64,000 nt of DNA, taken from the NCBI GenBank assembly GCA_025449115.1, contig JAHLKC010000037.1, positions 1 through 64,000 on the forward strand. Reading direction: 5' to 3'. This document shows positions 10,256 through 23,103 of the stretch, piece by piece. Under the pieces are notes generated by a model. The model searched no databases and had not been told where the DNA came from. It was given only the letters and a program-made list of their open reading frames with translations. Made by a program: the position numbers and the translations under genes. Numbering within the stretch: the stretch's first letter is position 1; each line of letters begins with the position of its first letter. This stretch comes from Chytridium lagenaria (lineage: Eukaryota; Chytridiomycota; Chytridiomycetes; Chytridiales; Chytridiaceae).

Positions 10256-12104
10256 CGCAGCTCAGTCCCAATTTTCTTGATCGCTGGTGGAGACCTTGTT
10301 TGCATCCAGAAGTCTATGCTGAGGATGGGATCGGCAAACGCAATTGAAGTGATAGTGAAGATATAATCATGTCCTTTTCTCGTTATCCCCGCTTTGCGTT
10401 TTGTCCCAAAGTTTCCTGTAAAAGAAGTAATAGTTATTTACAACATCATAAAATAATTATTACTACAAATTTCCATTTTACTTCACCGTGCAGGATTCCA
10501 AGCAAATAAGTGTTACAATCTTTCTTTAGTTACAAGTTATAGTCTAAGATCCATTTTCTATTGTCTTTTTCATTTTAAATAAACAACAGCATCAGACAAC
10601 AAGCTGCTTGTCAGTTTTCAAGTGGCCACACCACCAGTATGCTCCCTCTGCCTGCGCTCCCTATAGGTTCCCTCTTACTCTTCCCCTTTCCCCCTTCCCT
10701 TTCCCCCCCCCCCCCGAACTTTCAACAATCTCCAATTTTTCACCCCTCCCTACAATAACCAAATATGGCTCTCTCAAGGATACTGGGTTTAAATTTCAGT
10801 TCCTCTACCAAAAATTTCATTAGGCAAAAAAAAATTCCAAATCTGTTAACACTAAATAAATAAATCAAATAAACCAAATAAATAAAACAACACAACCAAG
10901 ACTAATTCAATTGATCCAATAAAAATTAATACACTAAACAAGTAAAAGAAACGGAAATGAAATAAAGCAAATAAATGTCCAGCAGATAACCCTTAACAAA
11001 ATTCATCCTCCCACCCGTCCCTTCCCAACACGCAAAACATGCGTTAGCTATACAAAACACAAAACCCTGTAAAGTCACGACCCTGCAAGTAATCACACGA
11101 GAAGGCCACCTCTTCAACCTCCAAAAAAAGACTACTCTCACGTTGGCATCTTTGATTTTGCATTTTTGTACCAGGCTATCATCAGAACATAAGGCATATG
11201 TTACAGCACGTTAGAGGCACTGTGAACAAGATTAACGAAGACTTAGTCTCAGCAAATAACTACATTCATGTGTCTGATGAAATCATCAGATGCCTGTCCC
11301 AAATCTTTTTCATTTGCGTCAACGTTCAAAAGATGAGCCTGACCCCGCGCTCTGCCAAAAAATCACTGTACCTTAACCACTGTCCTACCCGCATGCCAAA
11401 ACCGCTCAGCCACTTTTTCTTGTCTTCAGGACTCCATCAACACTTAGACAATAAGCTCTCAATGTCGCGTTGGAGAGAAGGTGATACCTCACCATATGAA
11501 CGGTTTCCTCAAAATAGTTTCAGTTAGAGGAATATGATCCAAATCCTACCAATGAAACGATAGCCAAGCAAACCTTTCTTTCAAGGTCTGGCATGAAATC
11601 TCGTACCCTCAAACACCACCTACTTCATTTTCCCATAGTTTTCCTTAACCATCATCCCATTGCCATTCTCAAGTAGGTAAGAAGGGGGGGGGGAAAAGCG
11701 CGGCTCTTTTATCAACTATAAGTTGTTAAACAAACATATACTCAGTGCCTTTCTAATACTAAAGGTCAAGTACTTCACTCTAATCCAAAGAGAGAACCCG
11801 CCACACAACCCCTATTCAACGCGACAAAAGCTTCATTCGAGAGACAACCTGCGCCTACCAAATATTGTGCTTGCTGTATAGGGATAAATACAAGTTAATT
11901 TCACAAGACCTAGACGCCAGAATTTATACGGATATTGTACCTTTCTTATTTTTATACAAATAAAGTTTCAGTGGGTAATAATGAAACAATACATTCATGA
12001 GGCAAAACAAGTTAAAAATAAAAAAAACACGCTGTATAAGGCAAATGTAGCTTTAACAGAAGATAAAAACATGTAGATTATAATAAACGCAGCAACCCAA
12101 TATC
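10256..12104. other. AT-rich gene-poor stretch with homopolymer tracts
   Basis: About 1.8 kb without a convincing gene. It holds a C tract of about a dozen bases near 10707, a G tract near 11685 and A-rich runs near 10825 and 12015. A 109-codon frame at 11198 has no recognisable features and is not called. Confidence 0.6.
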
Positions 12105-13187
12105 TCATGATCGCGATGCTCCTCTCGGCGGCGGAGTAGGTGACACTGTCGAATTCACCGTCAAATATGGCGACTGATCGTAACCCATAGCGACTTCACA
12201 TTTCTCCTGACGCAGTTGCATGGGTGGTTCATTCCTCTCATCATCCAAAACCTCCACCTCCTTACCCACCTTCAAATCGCACCAAAGCACCCACACAATC
12301 ACGAGCCCAGCAACGCCACTCGCAACAGCACTTGCGAACCCCAACCTCATGCCTTCCCCAAACTCAAAGCGGTTTTCCAGCTGTAATTTGAACCCGTGAA
12401 AGTGGATTTATATGGGACAAGCCTTTTGGTTCTCTCAGATTCCATTTGAGCTCTAAAGGAGGCGCCGATGGAGAATGCGATGATGGGGAGGACGAGGGCG
12501 AGGATGGAGGTGATGATGGGGCGGTGAGGAGGTGGCGTTCGGTCGTGATAGGTTTGGTGGGGGGTTTGTTTTGGGGCTGGGAATGGGTGTGGTTGTTGAT
12601 GTGGGGTGGGCGGATGATTTACCCCGTTCGGAGAAATTGTCTCATGAGGTACGCGAGAACGCTAAAAGACATGGCGGCGATAATGATCGCTGTTAAAAAA
12701 AAAAATATGAGTAAGAGGTAAATGAAAAACAAGACTTCAAACTCTTACAAAACATTAAATAGAGACGGGCAAACTTACAGAAAATGGTAATAATCTTGAT
12801 ACTATTCAACTTCCGCACATTGATATCAAGACATCATCCGTAGAAGTGGTACATCGCTTCAACTCATACACCGTACAAATTTTGGAAGACCCATATCGAA
12901 ACGGATCAGTCTCACAAGCGACGACCTGGTTGAACACCCAATCTTAAATTCCGTGTAAGGTTTGAAGGGGCCGTTTCCAGGGATGGCGATATCGGTGATG
13001 ACGTTGTGCCAGGAGAGAGGCGCGGAGGCAATGGACATGGCGAGAGCTAGTAAAGAGCTTTTGGGGCAGTGTGAGGTTGGGTTTATTGGAGCGGGACTTA
13101 CAAGAAGGCGGCAATGTAGAGGGTGAAGCGGTTGCCAGCTTCTTCGTCAGTGGCTGCAGTGGAGGTGGTTTTAGACGGCGATGACAT
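12105..13187 (-). CDS. Putative tetraspan membrane protein (SUR7/claudin-like topology), multi-exon
   Basis: The likely start is at 13187 (MSSPSKTTSTAATDEEAG), leading into a hydrophobic segment interrupted by a GT-AG intron whose donor lies near 13100. Further hydrophobic stretches appear around 12960-13050, 12610-12690 (IIIAAMSFSVLAYLM), 12450-12520 (PIITSILALVLPIIAFSIGA) and 12300-12350 (ASAVASGVAGLVIVWVLW). A hydrophilic tail ends at the stop at 12105. The layout of a short N-terminus, about four membrane spans, an extracellular loop and a cytosolic tail resembles SUR7/PalI or claudin-type proteins, but no signature motif is certain. The final residues PTPPPRGASRS match the tail of the neighbouring gene. 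Internal exon edges are uncertain. Confidence 0.5.
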
Positions 13188-13790
13188 GATTTTTAAAGCC
13201 CTTGGAGGACTGCGTATAAATTTATGAGGGAAGTGCGCAGAAGGGAGAAAGAGACAGCACCTCCTTTTATGCAGTAGACCCTGCAGCACCATTAGTGTCT
13301 TAATTTCAATCCACAATTTTGCAAGTAAAAAATCAATGAATTCAATCCACATTTTAATCTAATCCACACTGGACCCATCCTTTTTAGCACACATCGTTCT
13401 ACAGCAAAGCAACAACAGCGTATGGTATTATTCGATGAACTTATGATCTTTTACTAATGGAGGTATCAATCAATACATCACGGATGTTACTTGGGAGTGG
13501 TCAAAGTGTTACTATTTATATAAAGCAGCATCCAACCAGTTAACCACCGAGAGAAAATAACGATGGGTGGGGAGCAGACGTAAGCTTACAATACGTAAGA
13601 AGTTCATCATACTATTTATTTCCAAGTACTAAAAAAAAAACACACAAATCACATAGGGACCCACAAACAGAAAAGACCAGTAATACAACCCTTCAAAGAC
13701 CGATAAAGTCTTAAAAAACGAAACAACTAAAAGAATTATAGAAATATAAAACGAAACTGATAAAAAGGAACCGGGAGGCAATACGTTGAT
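13188..13790. other. Spacer between two minus-strand membrane-protein genes
   Basis: AT-rich, with A-runs near 13630-13640. It should hold the promoter of the tetraspan-like gene and the 3' end of the STRA6-like gene. No other feature is seen. Confidence 0.5.
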
Positions 13791-16700
13791 TTACTGCCTT
13801 GACGCTCCTCTAGGTGGTGCAGAAGGACTCGTTGGCGAGCTTGGTTGATACGACGCCGGCGCCGCAGGTTCATAGTACCCTGTTGTCTCTGCGGCTGCTG
13901 GTACTCCGGCTGATACTGGTACTGCTGCTGCTGCTGTTGAGGTTGCTGGTTGTAAGCGCCATAAGCCTGTCTAGGCGGGCTTTGCGCGATAGGCGCAGGG
14001 GCATACTGTTGCTGCACAGATCGTTGCGGGAACGATTGTTGTGGGGCAGATCGTTGCGGGGATGTTGACGCTGTGGGCTGTTGTTGTTTTGGCGAGAAGG
14101 ATGCGGATGAAGCTTGAACGGCGGGCATGGCGACATCGTAAGTGGATCCAGGCATCGCATAAGGTTGAGGTGCCTTGCTAGCTCCCAAGTAGGTGAAGAA
14201 GTGTTGAGTTTGCCCAACAGCCTGTCTCCCAAACCCAGATTCCCTTGCCTTGTTCCAGATGGCGACTTCACGGTCTCGGAGCTGAGTTTGTTGGGAGACG
14301 ATCGGTTTCAGCACGGACACGTTGAAGTTCTTGTTCACGGAGGAGGGGGGCTTCAGTGTGCGCAATGTATTCGGCAAGGTAGGTATCGCGAACGACGGCT
14401 TTGCGGTACCTCGCCAATGAAGGGTTGTTGACGAGGGTGTAAGCGACAAGCCATTTGTTGACGATGCGGCGTCTCCTGAGTTCGGTGGATGAAGCAGGAA
14501 CGATGCTGGTCTTCTCGTGCTTGTGCCAGTCGCCGATGAGCTTAAGGAAGACGAGGAGGACGGGGTTGGTGTGGTGATGTTCCTGGAGGATCCAAGAGAA
14601 GTAGACGGCGGATTTGGAGCCGAGGAAGGGGATGGTGTATTCGGTTTTTTTTGTCCAGACGGTAGGCAAACAGGGCGGAACCCATGATCATTTTGATGAG
14701 GGTTGCAAGGAAGGAAAGGAGACCGGTGATGAGGTTGGGGAAGAGGAAGAAGTCTGGGAGAGAAAAGGTTAGAGGTTGTGTTTTGCGAAGAATAAAGAAA
14801 CAAAAAAAAATAAATATAAATATGGAAAAACAGATCAAATAGAAACCCGACGAAGACAACGTGTATAAGATAAAAAAACCAAAAGAGGCCGCAACATAAA
14901 AAAAATCAAGAATAAATAAGTACTCACAATCAATCTGATTATACCCAATACTCTTAACCAACCAAAACTTGGTCGAAATCACCACCTGTCCCTTCGCATT
15001 CGTCTTTACATTCTCCGCATCCGGGTGTTCCTCTGGTTTCTCCACCAATTTTCGCGACAAAGAACGCTTCGACAATGAATTTCTGAGCCATAGAGAGGAT
15101 AATGGAGACAGCGAGAGAGACAAAGAATAAACCGTTTTGAAGAATGAATTTCCAGACGAGATCACGGAAGAAGGCGTACTTGATGAAGAGGGCGAGCATA
15201 AAGTTGATGATGAGGAGGATCGTCATGAGGTCTACAAAAGGTGGGGGAGGGTTTGGTTAATGTAAGAAATAAAGGTGACAAAAAAAATCCAGGAAAATAG
15301 GCATGATCGATCGATCAAATGAAAAGAATATTAAAAAGAGGAAAATAAAGAAAATGACTGGAAAAAGGACAAATGACGGGTTCCAAAGTATTCTCTAATC
15401 AAAAGAGAGGACAAAAAAAGGCAATAAACGCAAAAGTGACCAAACGTAAAAAGCAATGACCGTGACCGAAAAAAAAACTTACACAGCGAACCCATATACG
15501 CAAACCCAATCTGAGTTCCCATAAACTGCACCGCATTCGCCCGTCGCCATCGCCCCATAATCATCAATCCTCGAATAATCTCCTTCCTCAATTTTCCCAA
15601 ATCCTTTCTCACATTCAAACAAAAGTCAAAGATATTGTACACGAGCAAGACCCACTCAAAATCATATCGACACCACACTCCCAGCAACATATCAAACATG
15701 TCATCCACCACAGTTCCGCCAACTTGGTCTTTGATCTGCGAGGAAAGGTCGGCAAGGGTGTCAGCGAGACCCGCTCCAAAGTTCTGGGTGCCGGTGAATT
15801 GACCAGCGAGACCTGACGCATGGAAAAGATCTGAATGAGACCTTCCCAAACATCCAAGGACACACGAGAGTTGGGCGTTCTTGTCCAACAGCATGTAGAG
15901 TTGAGCGACGAGGACGAAATAGGTAAACAACGTCATCATGCAATAGCGGCCATAAGTCTCACGGGCATTCTGAAAGAGGTGAAAAAGATTTTCATTTGCT
16001 GGAAGGTGGATAACGGCTTGCGACCGCGTAACCAGATGGGACGGTTGTCGACCTTTTGGAGGAAGGAGAACATGGAGGGTTTGGGAGTCTTTGGCCATGA
16101 TGCCAGGAGCGAGGGAGACTTTGCGGAGGAGTGAACGGACGTGGATGACGTCTTTGAAGTAGGTTTTGCGGTAGTGGGTCTCAAAGAAGCCGGAGGAGAC
16201 GGTGTTCATAGTGAAGTAAACGAGGACGGAGACATAAGCGACGACTTCGGGGACTGTGCGAGTGTTGTTAGTATTGTTCGTTAGAGAACATCAAGAAATT
16301 TGAATAAACGCAAAACGAAATTAAAGGGAGAAACAAAGGTGAAAGTATCAATAGAATAGAAAATAACAAAGAAAGAATAAACTGATAACGAAAATACTCA
16401 CTCTCTTGCACAATCTTCCGATCATACCCCTTGTAAGGCAAGATATTGATATACTCCAAACAAAACCTCAACACAATCAATTCGCGCTAACAAGCAACCC
16501 AACAAACTCGCTCTCCAGCTCCCATCCGACGCATGCGCATAACACAAAAACAAGGGCCAAAAGATTAATCCACAAGCCACAAACATTCCAATGAAAACAA
16601 GGGTCTTGACGTTTTAAAGCCCGGTTTCGAGACGAAAAGGCAGCTTCGAATACCATTGAACACGGGGAGGAGGTTCCTTCTTCACGGGGTTTGGTGGCAC

Positions 16701-18283
16701 GCACCATTGGAAGATAAAGTAGAGAAGCGCCATGACGACGGTGAAGATGACGGCGCGGATGTAACGGGGACCTTGAACGTGAACGAGGTCAACGATACGG
16801 AGGGATGGGGTTCGTTTGAGGATGACAATGTCGTCGAGAATGAGAAAGGACAGGGACGATGACGACAAAGACCAGGGCGATGATGAAGGCGACGTCAAAG
16901 ATTTTCTTGGCGGCGTCTTTGAATTCGGGGACTTGTTGGTAGACCATCATGGAGATTTGGCACAACGCTGTAGTAGGGGTAGTCGGTGAAGAAAGTGAGG
17001 GCGGCTTTGCGAGCGCCTGCGGGGACTTCTTCGGTCCATTCAATGCCGTTGAAGGCATCAAAGATGGTGGTGTTGGTAGTGCCAAGAGATTGATCTTTGC
17101 CGTCCAACCAGATAATCAATACCTTGAAATAGATGAATGGACGTTAGAAAAAGTAAAAGGTTTTAAAAGGTTTTTTGGTATTGAAGAGAGATCAGAATTA
17201 TAGTTTCCGAAATTAGGAACCACGCAAACATGAGCGAAAAGGAAAGGTTTGGACTCACTTGTTGACTAAATTGGTAGTTGGGGTAGAAAGGAAGAGACTC
17301 GCTGTCGTAAGGACTGAACGGGACGTTCTTGACATTAAGAATGTACTGCATGATACCTTTATCAATCTTTGAATTAAACCTGGACGGCAAATCCATAGAT
17401 CTTAAAGAACGCAATATCCATGATAAACTGCTCATTCCCATTTCCCAATTCATCAAACCCTCCATTGTTGACACTATCCTCCTCAGTGGCGGCAGCAGCT
17501 GAAGAATCGTCCTGACGACGACGGAGTTTGAGAGCACGCCTGTGAAGTTCGTCCTTCTTTTCAATGGACGCGAATTGGGTGGGGTTTCGGATTGCGAGCC
17601 TTCGGCTGGGAGACCATTTTGAAGAAACTCGGGGACGGTGGCACGACCGAGCTGTCCACGGGCAAAGCAGTAAAACAACGGACGTTTGCGGGGTGAGACG
17701 ATACCTTATGTGATAAAATATGATGAGTTGAAGAATGAGAAAAAGGTAGTATGAACATGAATGAAGAAACAAACGACAGTTCGAAAGATGCACTCACCGA
17801 CAACCAAATCATTCCTAGCTGGTCTCTTGACCTCTAGCGTCCAAGCAACAAGGGGACTCGTAAAGTTTGTAGCTTCTGTCCTGTCGAGGTTGTAGGTGAG
17901 GAAACGTTCGGTGTCGTTGAGCACACAACCCTCTCCAAAGGGACTGTCTCCCAACACGAAACCATCGGCTTTAAACACTCTTCTGTTTTGACATTGTGCC
18001 TGTAGTTGAGTAATTGGAGAAAAGGTTAGTATCATGTAATGGCTACGGTATGAGTAGATGGTTATTCGAGTGACGTGAGTGCTTTGAGTGCGATGAATGG
18101 TAAGAGGGGTAATGGTAGCAAAGGCCCTTTTTGCTCGTCAAAGCTACTCACAATATCCACATCGGTTGGGACAGTGACACCCATGAGACCACCCGACTCG
18201 ATGACTGTACCAGCATGGACATGGGGAAACGGCAAGAAGGTGGCCAAAGCCAAGGCCAATGCCGAGTAGAATGAGCCTTTCAT
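13791..18283 (-). CDS. STRA6/RBP-receptor-like multipass membrane protein
   Basis: The start at 18283 gives a signal peptide (MKGSFYSALALALATFLP). An extracellular region with Cys and Asn-glycosylation sites follows (to about 17000), then about nine hydrophobic segments spread over at least eight exons down to 14600. The C-terminal membrane part aligns by eye with the vertebrate vitamin A transporter STRA6 (RBP_receptor family). It has a segment reading FLFPNLITGLLSFLATLIK (near 14710-14760), then SAVYFSWILQEH and NPVLLVFLKLIGDW, then KWLVAYTLVNNPSLARYRK, which parallels STRA6 WGLAYTLLHNPTLQVFRK. The cytosolic tail is Gln/Pro-rich and ends APPRGASRQ. Frame breaks near 13880, 14285 and 17600 look like indels. 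The role in a fungus is unknown; lipid or retinoid-like ligand uptake is only a suggestion. Confidence 0.6.
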
Positions 18284-19495
18284 GTCAAAATGGAATACAG
18301 GCCCAAGGATTAGGATGGAATGACGTTAAAAGAGTCCTGTGTAGTTGTATGTGAAGGGATGTGTTGATGAACGCGAAGGATAGAGAAGATGACGGACTCG
18401 TTGGAGACGGACTCTTTCCCACACAAAAGAAACCCCCCGTACAACTAAATAGTAATAATGAATATAAGAAAGGGGGGAATAACATAAATAAATTTTATCG
18501 AACACAAGCAGCACAAGTTGGTGATAGTGACACAAAACCACAAACAAAATACAACTCTAAAAAAGACACTCAAAATGAATATTAAGAAAAGAAATTGTCA
18601 CGTTAATTAATATCAAATATCAATAGGAAAAAAAACCTTAATTCAATCGTTTTTAATGGAGGTTGAAGCCATGCAACTGGGGCCATTGAGATTGTCAACA
18701 TCAATAATAATTATAGGGACTGACAAGCCCTCCAGAATCAACTATTATGTAATTATTTATTTATTTATTTTTTTAATCGTGTTAATCTTCAAGCCATCTC
18801 GGATATTTATCTATACAAGCCAAGAAATATTTACATTGCAGTTGACAATCACAAAACACTTTTATTCTACAAGCCAGACTAGAAATTGGAGCAAAGTGAT
18901 AGTGGGATGGGATTTTAACGGAATCTGAAGCGATTAATGGCGGATGGGATTTTAGCAAAATCGTATGAAGTTTATATAAGTGACCAGTCTATATGAGTTA
19001 TAATGATTTTCATCAAAACAAGATAACAAAGTAATTATAACATACGCCCTCTGTGGTACTAGGCGCGGGTCTAGACGTGGGACGCGTAAAGATGTGTTGG
19101 AAACGTGACACGTTTGGTAAGTTGTCACCTTTTCTGAGGGAGCGCGCCGCGTAGTTCATCTATATGTTTCACGCGTTTTGGCATCGCGGTGCGCCTTCTT
19201 TGTCTTTTCATTTCTATTCTATTATTCTTACCCTGTAACGCATAATGACGAGTTGTTTTTTATCTGGGCTGTAAGACACGTGTCTTCTTAAGCTATAGCG
19301 CATTTACGCGATTTTGACTTTAAGAAATGCTTTCACAGGGTGAGAGGTCGGATTGTGTTTGGAAAGAGTTTATTAGGGAATAAAGGCATTGCTGGGATCC
19401 TTTGAGACGTCCTTCCTTAGTTGAGCGAGACAACCACACGTTTCAAAAACAGTTTATTCGACAACTACTTCAATTAATACTACTGCAAGTAAGTA
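18284..19495. other. AT-rich intergenic region, about 1.2 kb
   Basis: Holds the upstream region of the STRA6-like gene. Short frames at 18361 and 18656 look random. A more GC-rich patch with several CG-containing words occurs at 19050-19200. No gene is recognised. Confidence 0.5.
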
Positions 19496-20175
19496 TGCCA
19501 TCATACTGGCATCCTAGTTCTGGCAATGCTCTTCTTTCCAACATGCGCCTGCATACCTCTTCCTTAGTGTCCTCTTACAGCAACAACAGAACCTGAGGAG
19601 AAAAAGTAAACGACAAAGGAAGGATCGGTGATGACTACCTAAAGGAAGATGGCGGAAGAGTTGAAAAGAAGCGCTCTAAACTCACTGGAGCTTGCATCCT
19701 TGAAAATATCCGAGCCTTATCGCTTAACGAGAACCAATACCGCCTACAATATACCGGCATCACCGTTTTTGATCCTTGAGCTACCATCAGTCAGCAGTCG
19801 AGGCTCCTCTCTGACCTCCGCCGCTCTGATCCAGTGGCTAAACATTGTTGGCATCTTGCTCCTCCAAGAAAGCACCCGCTGTAAAGAAGCCCTGACGACT
19901 CCTTCAAGCTCTTATCATCATGGTACTCATATTTGTGATGATTATACAGAATTTGCTCACTTGCATCGTCGTCTCGCCACCCTCGCTCTCGTATTAACCT
20001 TCGTAAATCTGGAGACTCCTCTCCTAATGACTCTATGGATTCAAAAGAACAAGAATCCAGAGGGGCACCAGTCGTTCTGGTTGGCATCCTCAATACTATT
20101 GCAGGACCCCTCAATACCGTCAGTAAACTCATTATCAAAACTTGTGAACGTTCTAAGGAGGGATGTGTATTGTAG
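19496..20175 (+). CDS. Possible hypothetical gene, poorly supported
   Basis: One reading frame (starting MPSYWHPSSGNALLS at 19496) stays protein-like across most of this span, with segments such as ACILENIRALSLNENQYRL and GAPVVLVGILNTIAGPLN, ending at 20175. Several stops interrupt it. Some could be removed by a 69-bp GT-AG intron (about 19879-19947), but those near 19594 and 19780 cannot be explained. A 180-codon frame overlaps in another register and the antisense strand is also partly open. It may be a degenerate gene; no family is recognised. Confidence 0.25.
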
Positions 20176-20583
20176 ATATTCGGGATTGTAATGAAAAATA
20201 TTGATTTGCTGTCTGAACTCTGAAGAGATCTTTCAGCATTTTACACTTTTTGATAACATTTCTTTTCATCACAGAGAATGAATATGATGGGTTTGTTGAC
20301 ATTTTTGTTTGTGTTGTGCTGACAAGTCCTATCACTCCCAACAAAAAATGCAACAAGCATCGCAAGGCCTTAATGCAACCCCACACAAACGCAGCTCCCT
20401 CATCAACTCACTACAAAAGGTACCCACAATAATCCTAATCCACTTTAACACCATCAGGAAGCCTTGACAGAGTTTAAAAGTTCTTGGATGCCCGTCAACG
20501 AAGAAACAAGGTATAGTGGAACGACCGTTGAAAAGCATGTTCATGCATTTCCAGTACGGATACGATAGATACATGTATCGCTG
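20176..20583. other. Spacer upstream of CEP131
   Basis: No confident gene. It may contain additional 5' exons of CEP131, because animal homologues have a longer disordered N-terminus than the first exon visible here. Confidence 0.4.
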
Positions 20584-23064
20584 TTGCGGCTGAAGAAACG
20601 TAAGGATACCCGTATGCAAACACTTATTGACCCCATACAAGCAGCGATACCAAGCAAAAAGCCGTTTTCAACTACCCGTTATCATCCCACGACGAAAAAG
20701 GAGGCTTTGAGGATGGATACAAAGGATGACGCTGCATCTAGTACCACTGATCGCACCGTCGACGCCACCTCCCAACAGGTCGATCGTATCCTATCACTAC
20801 TCAAAGACGCCAACGAAGAAGTAAAAGAACAAAAGTAAGCACCTTTTGTTGTGATTTATGCGTTAATAGCTTTAAAGACCCTCTCACACCGTCTCCACAC
20901 CCATATCATCCGAATCATCAGGTACGACTCCCCTCCCCCTGAAAACCAGCAATTCATCTAGTGCTAACTCCTCCCCTCCCTTTTTCCCAGCCGCAGTGTT
21001 TGACACCGTCAAATCCAAAATCACCTCCCAGCAGCTCGAAATCGAAGAAAAAAGCAGCACGATCCTTGCGCTCCGTTCTGAGCTCAAAAAATCACGAGAG
21101 GCGCTTACGGAAACTGACACACAACTGTAAGTGCCATTAAACATATCGATAATATCTGATGAAGGCGGGGGTTTTTTTAGCAAGAAAGAGATGAAATCGA
21201 AACTGTCGAATCAGAAAAAGGAGTATGAGAATGCGATTAAACGACATCTTGGATTTATTGATAAATTGATGGGGGAGAAGGAGGAATTGACGAAACGGTG
21301 TGAGACGCTTGGGGATGAAGTGAAGGGGTGGAGAAGGGGTTTAAGGGAAAGGTAACAAAACAATGGCATATATGAATGTTTAAACTTAAAAGTTGAGGAC
21401 GTTGGAGGAACATCATGCAAGGGATTTAAAGCAACAGAGGGAGATGTGGATGGCGGCTGAGAAAGTGAAACGGGATAAATGGATCACGGAACGAACAAAA
21501 GCGATAAAGGAGCAGACGGTGAAAGGATTGGAGCCGGAGATTCAACGGATGATTGCAGTGAGTTGTGGTTGTTTTTTAGGGGAAGAGGTTTGTTAAGGGA
21601 AGTCTAATGTGGTTTTGTTTGTAGCAACATAAGATACAGATTAGACAGATGGAGGAAAGGGTAAGGGAGGAGAGCGCACGGGAAAAAAGTGTGTTGGTGG
21701 AGGCGCATGAACGGCAGATGGTAAGTGGCGACCATGTTATTATAAAGTTAACCTGAAAACATCTAGTCCCAAATGCGAGACCGACTCACCTCTGAACGAC
21801 AAAAAGCTGCCGAAGAAGAACGCGAAACCTCACGACTCCGATACCAGAAGCAATTTGAGCGAGACGAGATGGAGTTCCAAGCCATGAAGCGAAAGATGAT
21901 GAGTGAGTTTGAGGCGAGAAGGCGAGGATTGGGGAGGAGTTTCGAGGGGAACGGGCGAGGGATGCGGAGGAGGGACGTAGGAAGATGGAGGAGGTTTTGG
22001 AAGGGATGAGGAGGAACGAGGGGAGATGAGGGAGAAGATGGAGAGATGAAGGGGAGGTGGGAGAGGGAGGTGAAGGAGGTTAGAGAGAAGGGACGGATGG
22101 AGAGGGAGGAGTGGATGGGGAGGATGGTGGAAAAGTTTGAGGCGGAGATGAGGCAGAGAGATGTAAGTGGTGTTGCTCGTTTTTATATTTTTTCTTTCTT
22201 TAAGGTTGATGTGTTTGACGTGTGCTGCTTTTTGGGATTGTAGAAGGTGTTGAGGGAAAAATTATTAAAGGAGCGAGATGCAGAGTTGGAGATGATTGTG
22301 GAGCGACTGGAAGCCGAAACGAATTCAAGCGCCAGCGACATATCCCATCGTTACCGTGCAGAAATTGAACGTCTTAAAAGCGAGTTTGCAGATGAAGTGA
22401 AGCAAGTAAGTACTTTATTTCGTTTCTGTTTATAATAGAGCATTATTAAAATCGGTGGGGTCCTCTTTTTAGTTGAAAGACCAACATAATCTCGCTCTGG
22501 ACAAAGTCATATCCGCACAAGCCACCCTTTCTCAATCTGAAGATCAAAAACGTGACCTCCAAAAACAGTTACTCAAATTAAAGAACGAGATTGAGGCAAA
22601 GGAGATGACGGTGAAGAGTCAAAGATCGGATTTGGCGAGATTACAGGTGGATGAGGCTACGCTTCAGAGGACAATACGTAAGTTTTTTTATATGTAAGAT
22701 GTTAAAGTGATTGTAGGACATGAGTTTGAGGATCAGATGAGGGAAAAAGATGTAGAGATACGGAACCTTGAAGATAGAATTGCGAAAACTACATTTGGAG
22801 GTTGAGCTTGTTAAACGGGAAAGTCAATCTTCACTTGATGCGGCGATACGCGAAAAGGTAATTTAAAGCTTGTTTCCGTTTATTGTGATTAATACGGGGT
22901 ATGTAGGAATCTTCGTTGCAGTTTGTTGAGGAAAGAGTGAGGGTTGCGTTGTCAAGTAAGGAGGAGCAGTGTAGAAAGTGAAGAGACAGGCGGACGAGCT
23001 GACGCAACGGAATCAGCAGTTGGGGATGCTGATGGAGAGATTGAGGAAAGAGGGGTTGGAGTGA
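20584..23064 (+). CDS. CEP131: CEP131/AZI1 homologue, centriolar-satellite and ciliary protein
   Basis: CEP131 acts at centrioles, basal bodies and centriolar satellites and is needed for building cilia in animals. This is an almost wholly coiled-coil protein from about ten exons. The family's signature segment is clear near 21470-21550 (RDKWITERTKAIKEQTVKGL, then EPEIQRMIAQHK across an intron), close to the human segment with RDKWIDEKTKKIKEV. A later match is LLKERDAELEMIVERLEAE (22260), and then HEFEDQMREKDVEIRNLEDR (22716 on), like the human QEFEDRL region. The last codons LRKEGLE end at 23064. Introns are short GT-AG (for example 20836-20993, 21128-21180, 21561-21623). Frame slips occur in the Arg/Glu-rich stretch 21930-22060 and near 22785. 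The start is approximate; upstream exons are possible. The next gene begins only about 40 bp downstream. Confidence 0.88.
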
Positions 23065-23103
23065 CTTGTAGCTCACCTTGTAATTTATTAATTACTTTTT
23101 TTA

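Noticed and set aside
11198..11527. Plus-strand frame of 109 codons
   Set aside because: No domain, no supporting neighbours, and it lies in a repeat- and homopolymer-rich gene-poor stretch.
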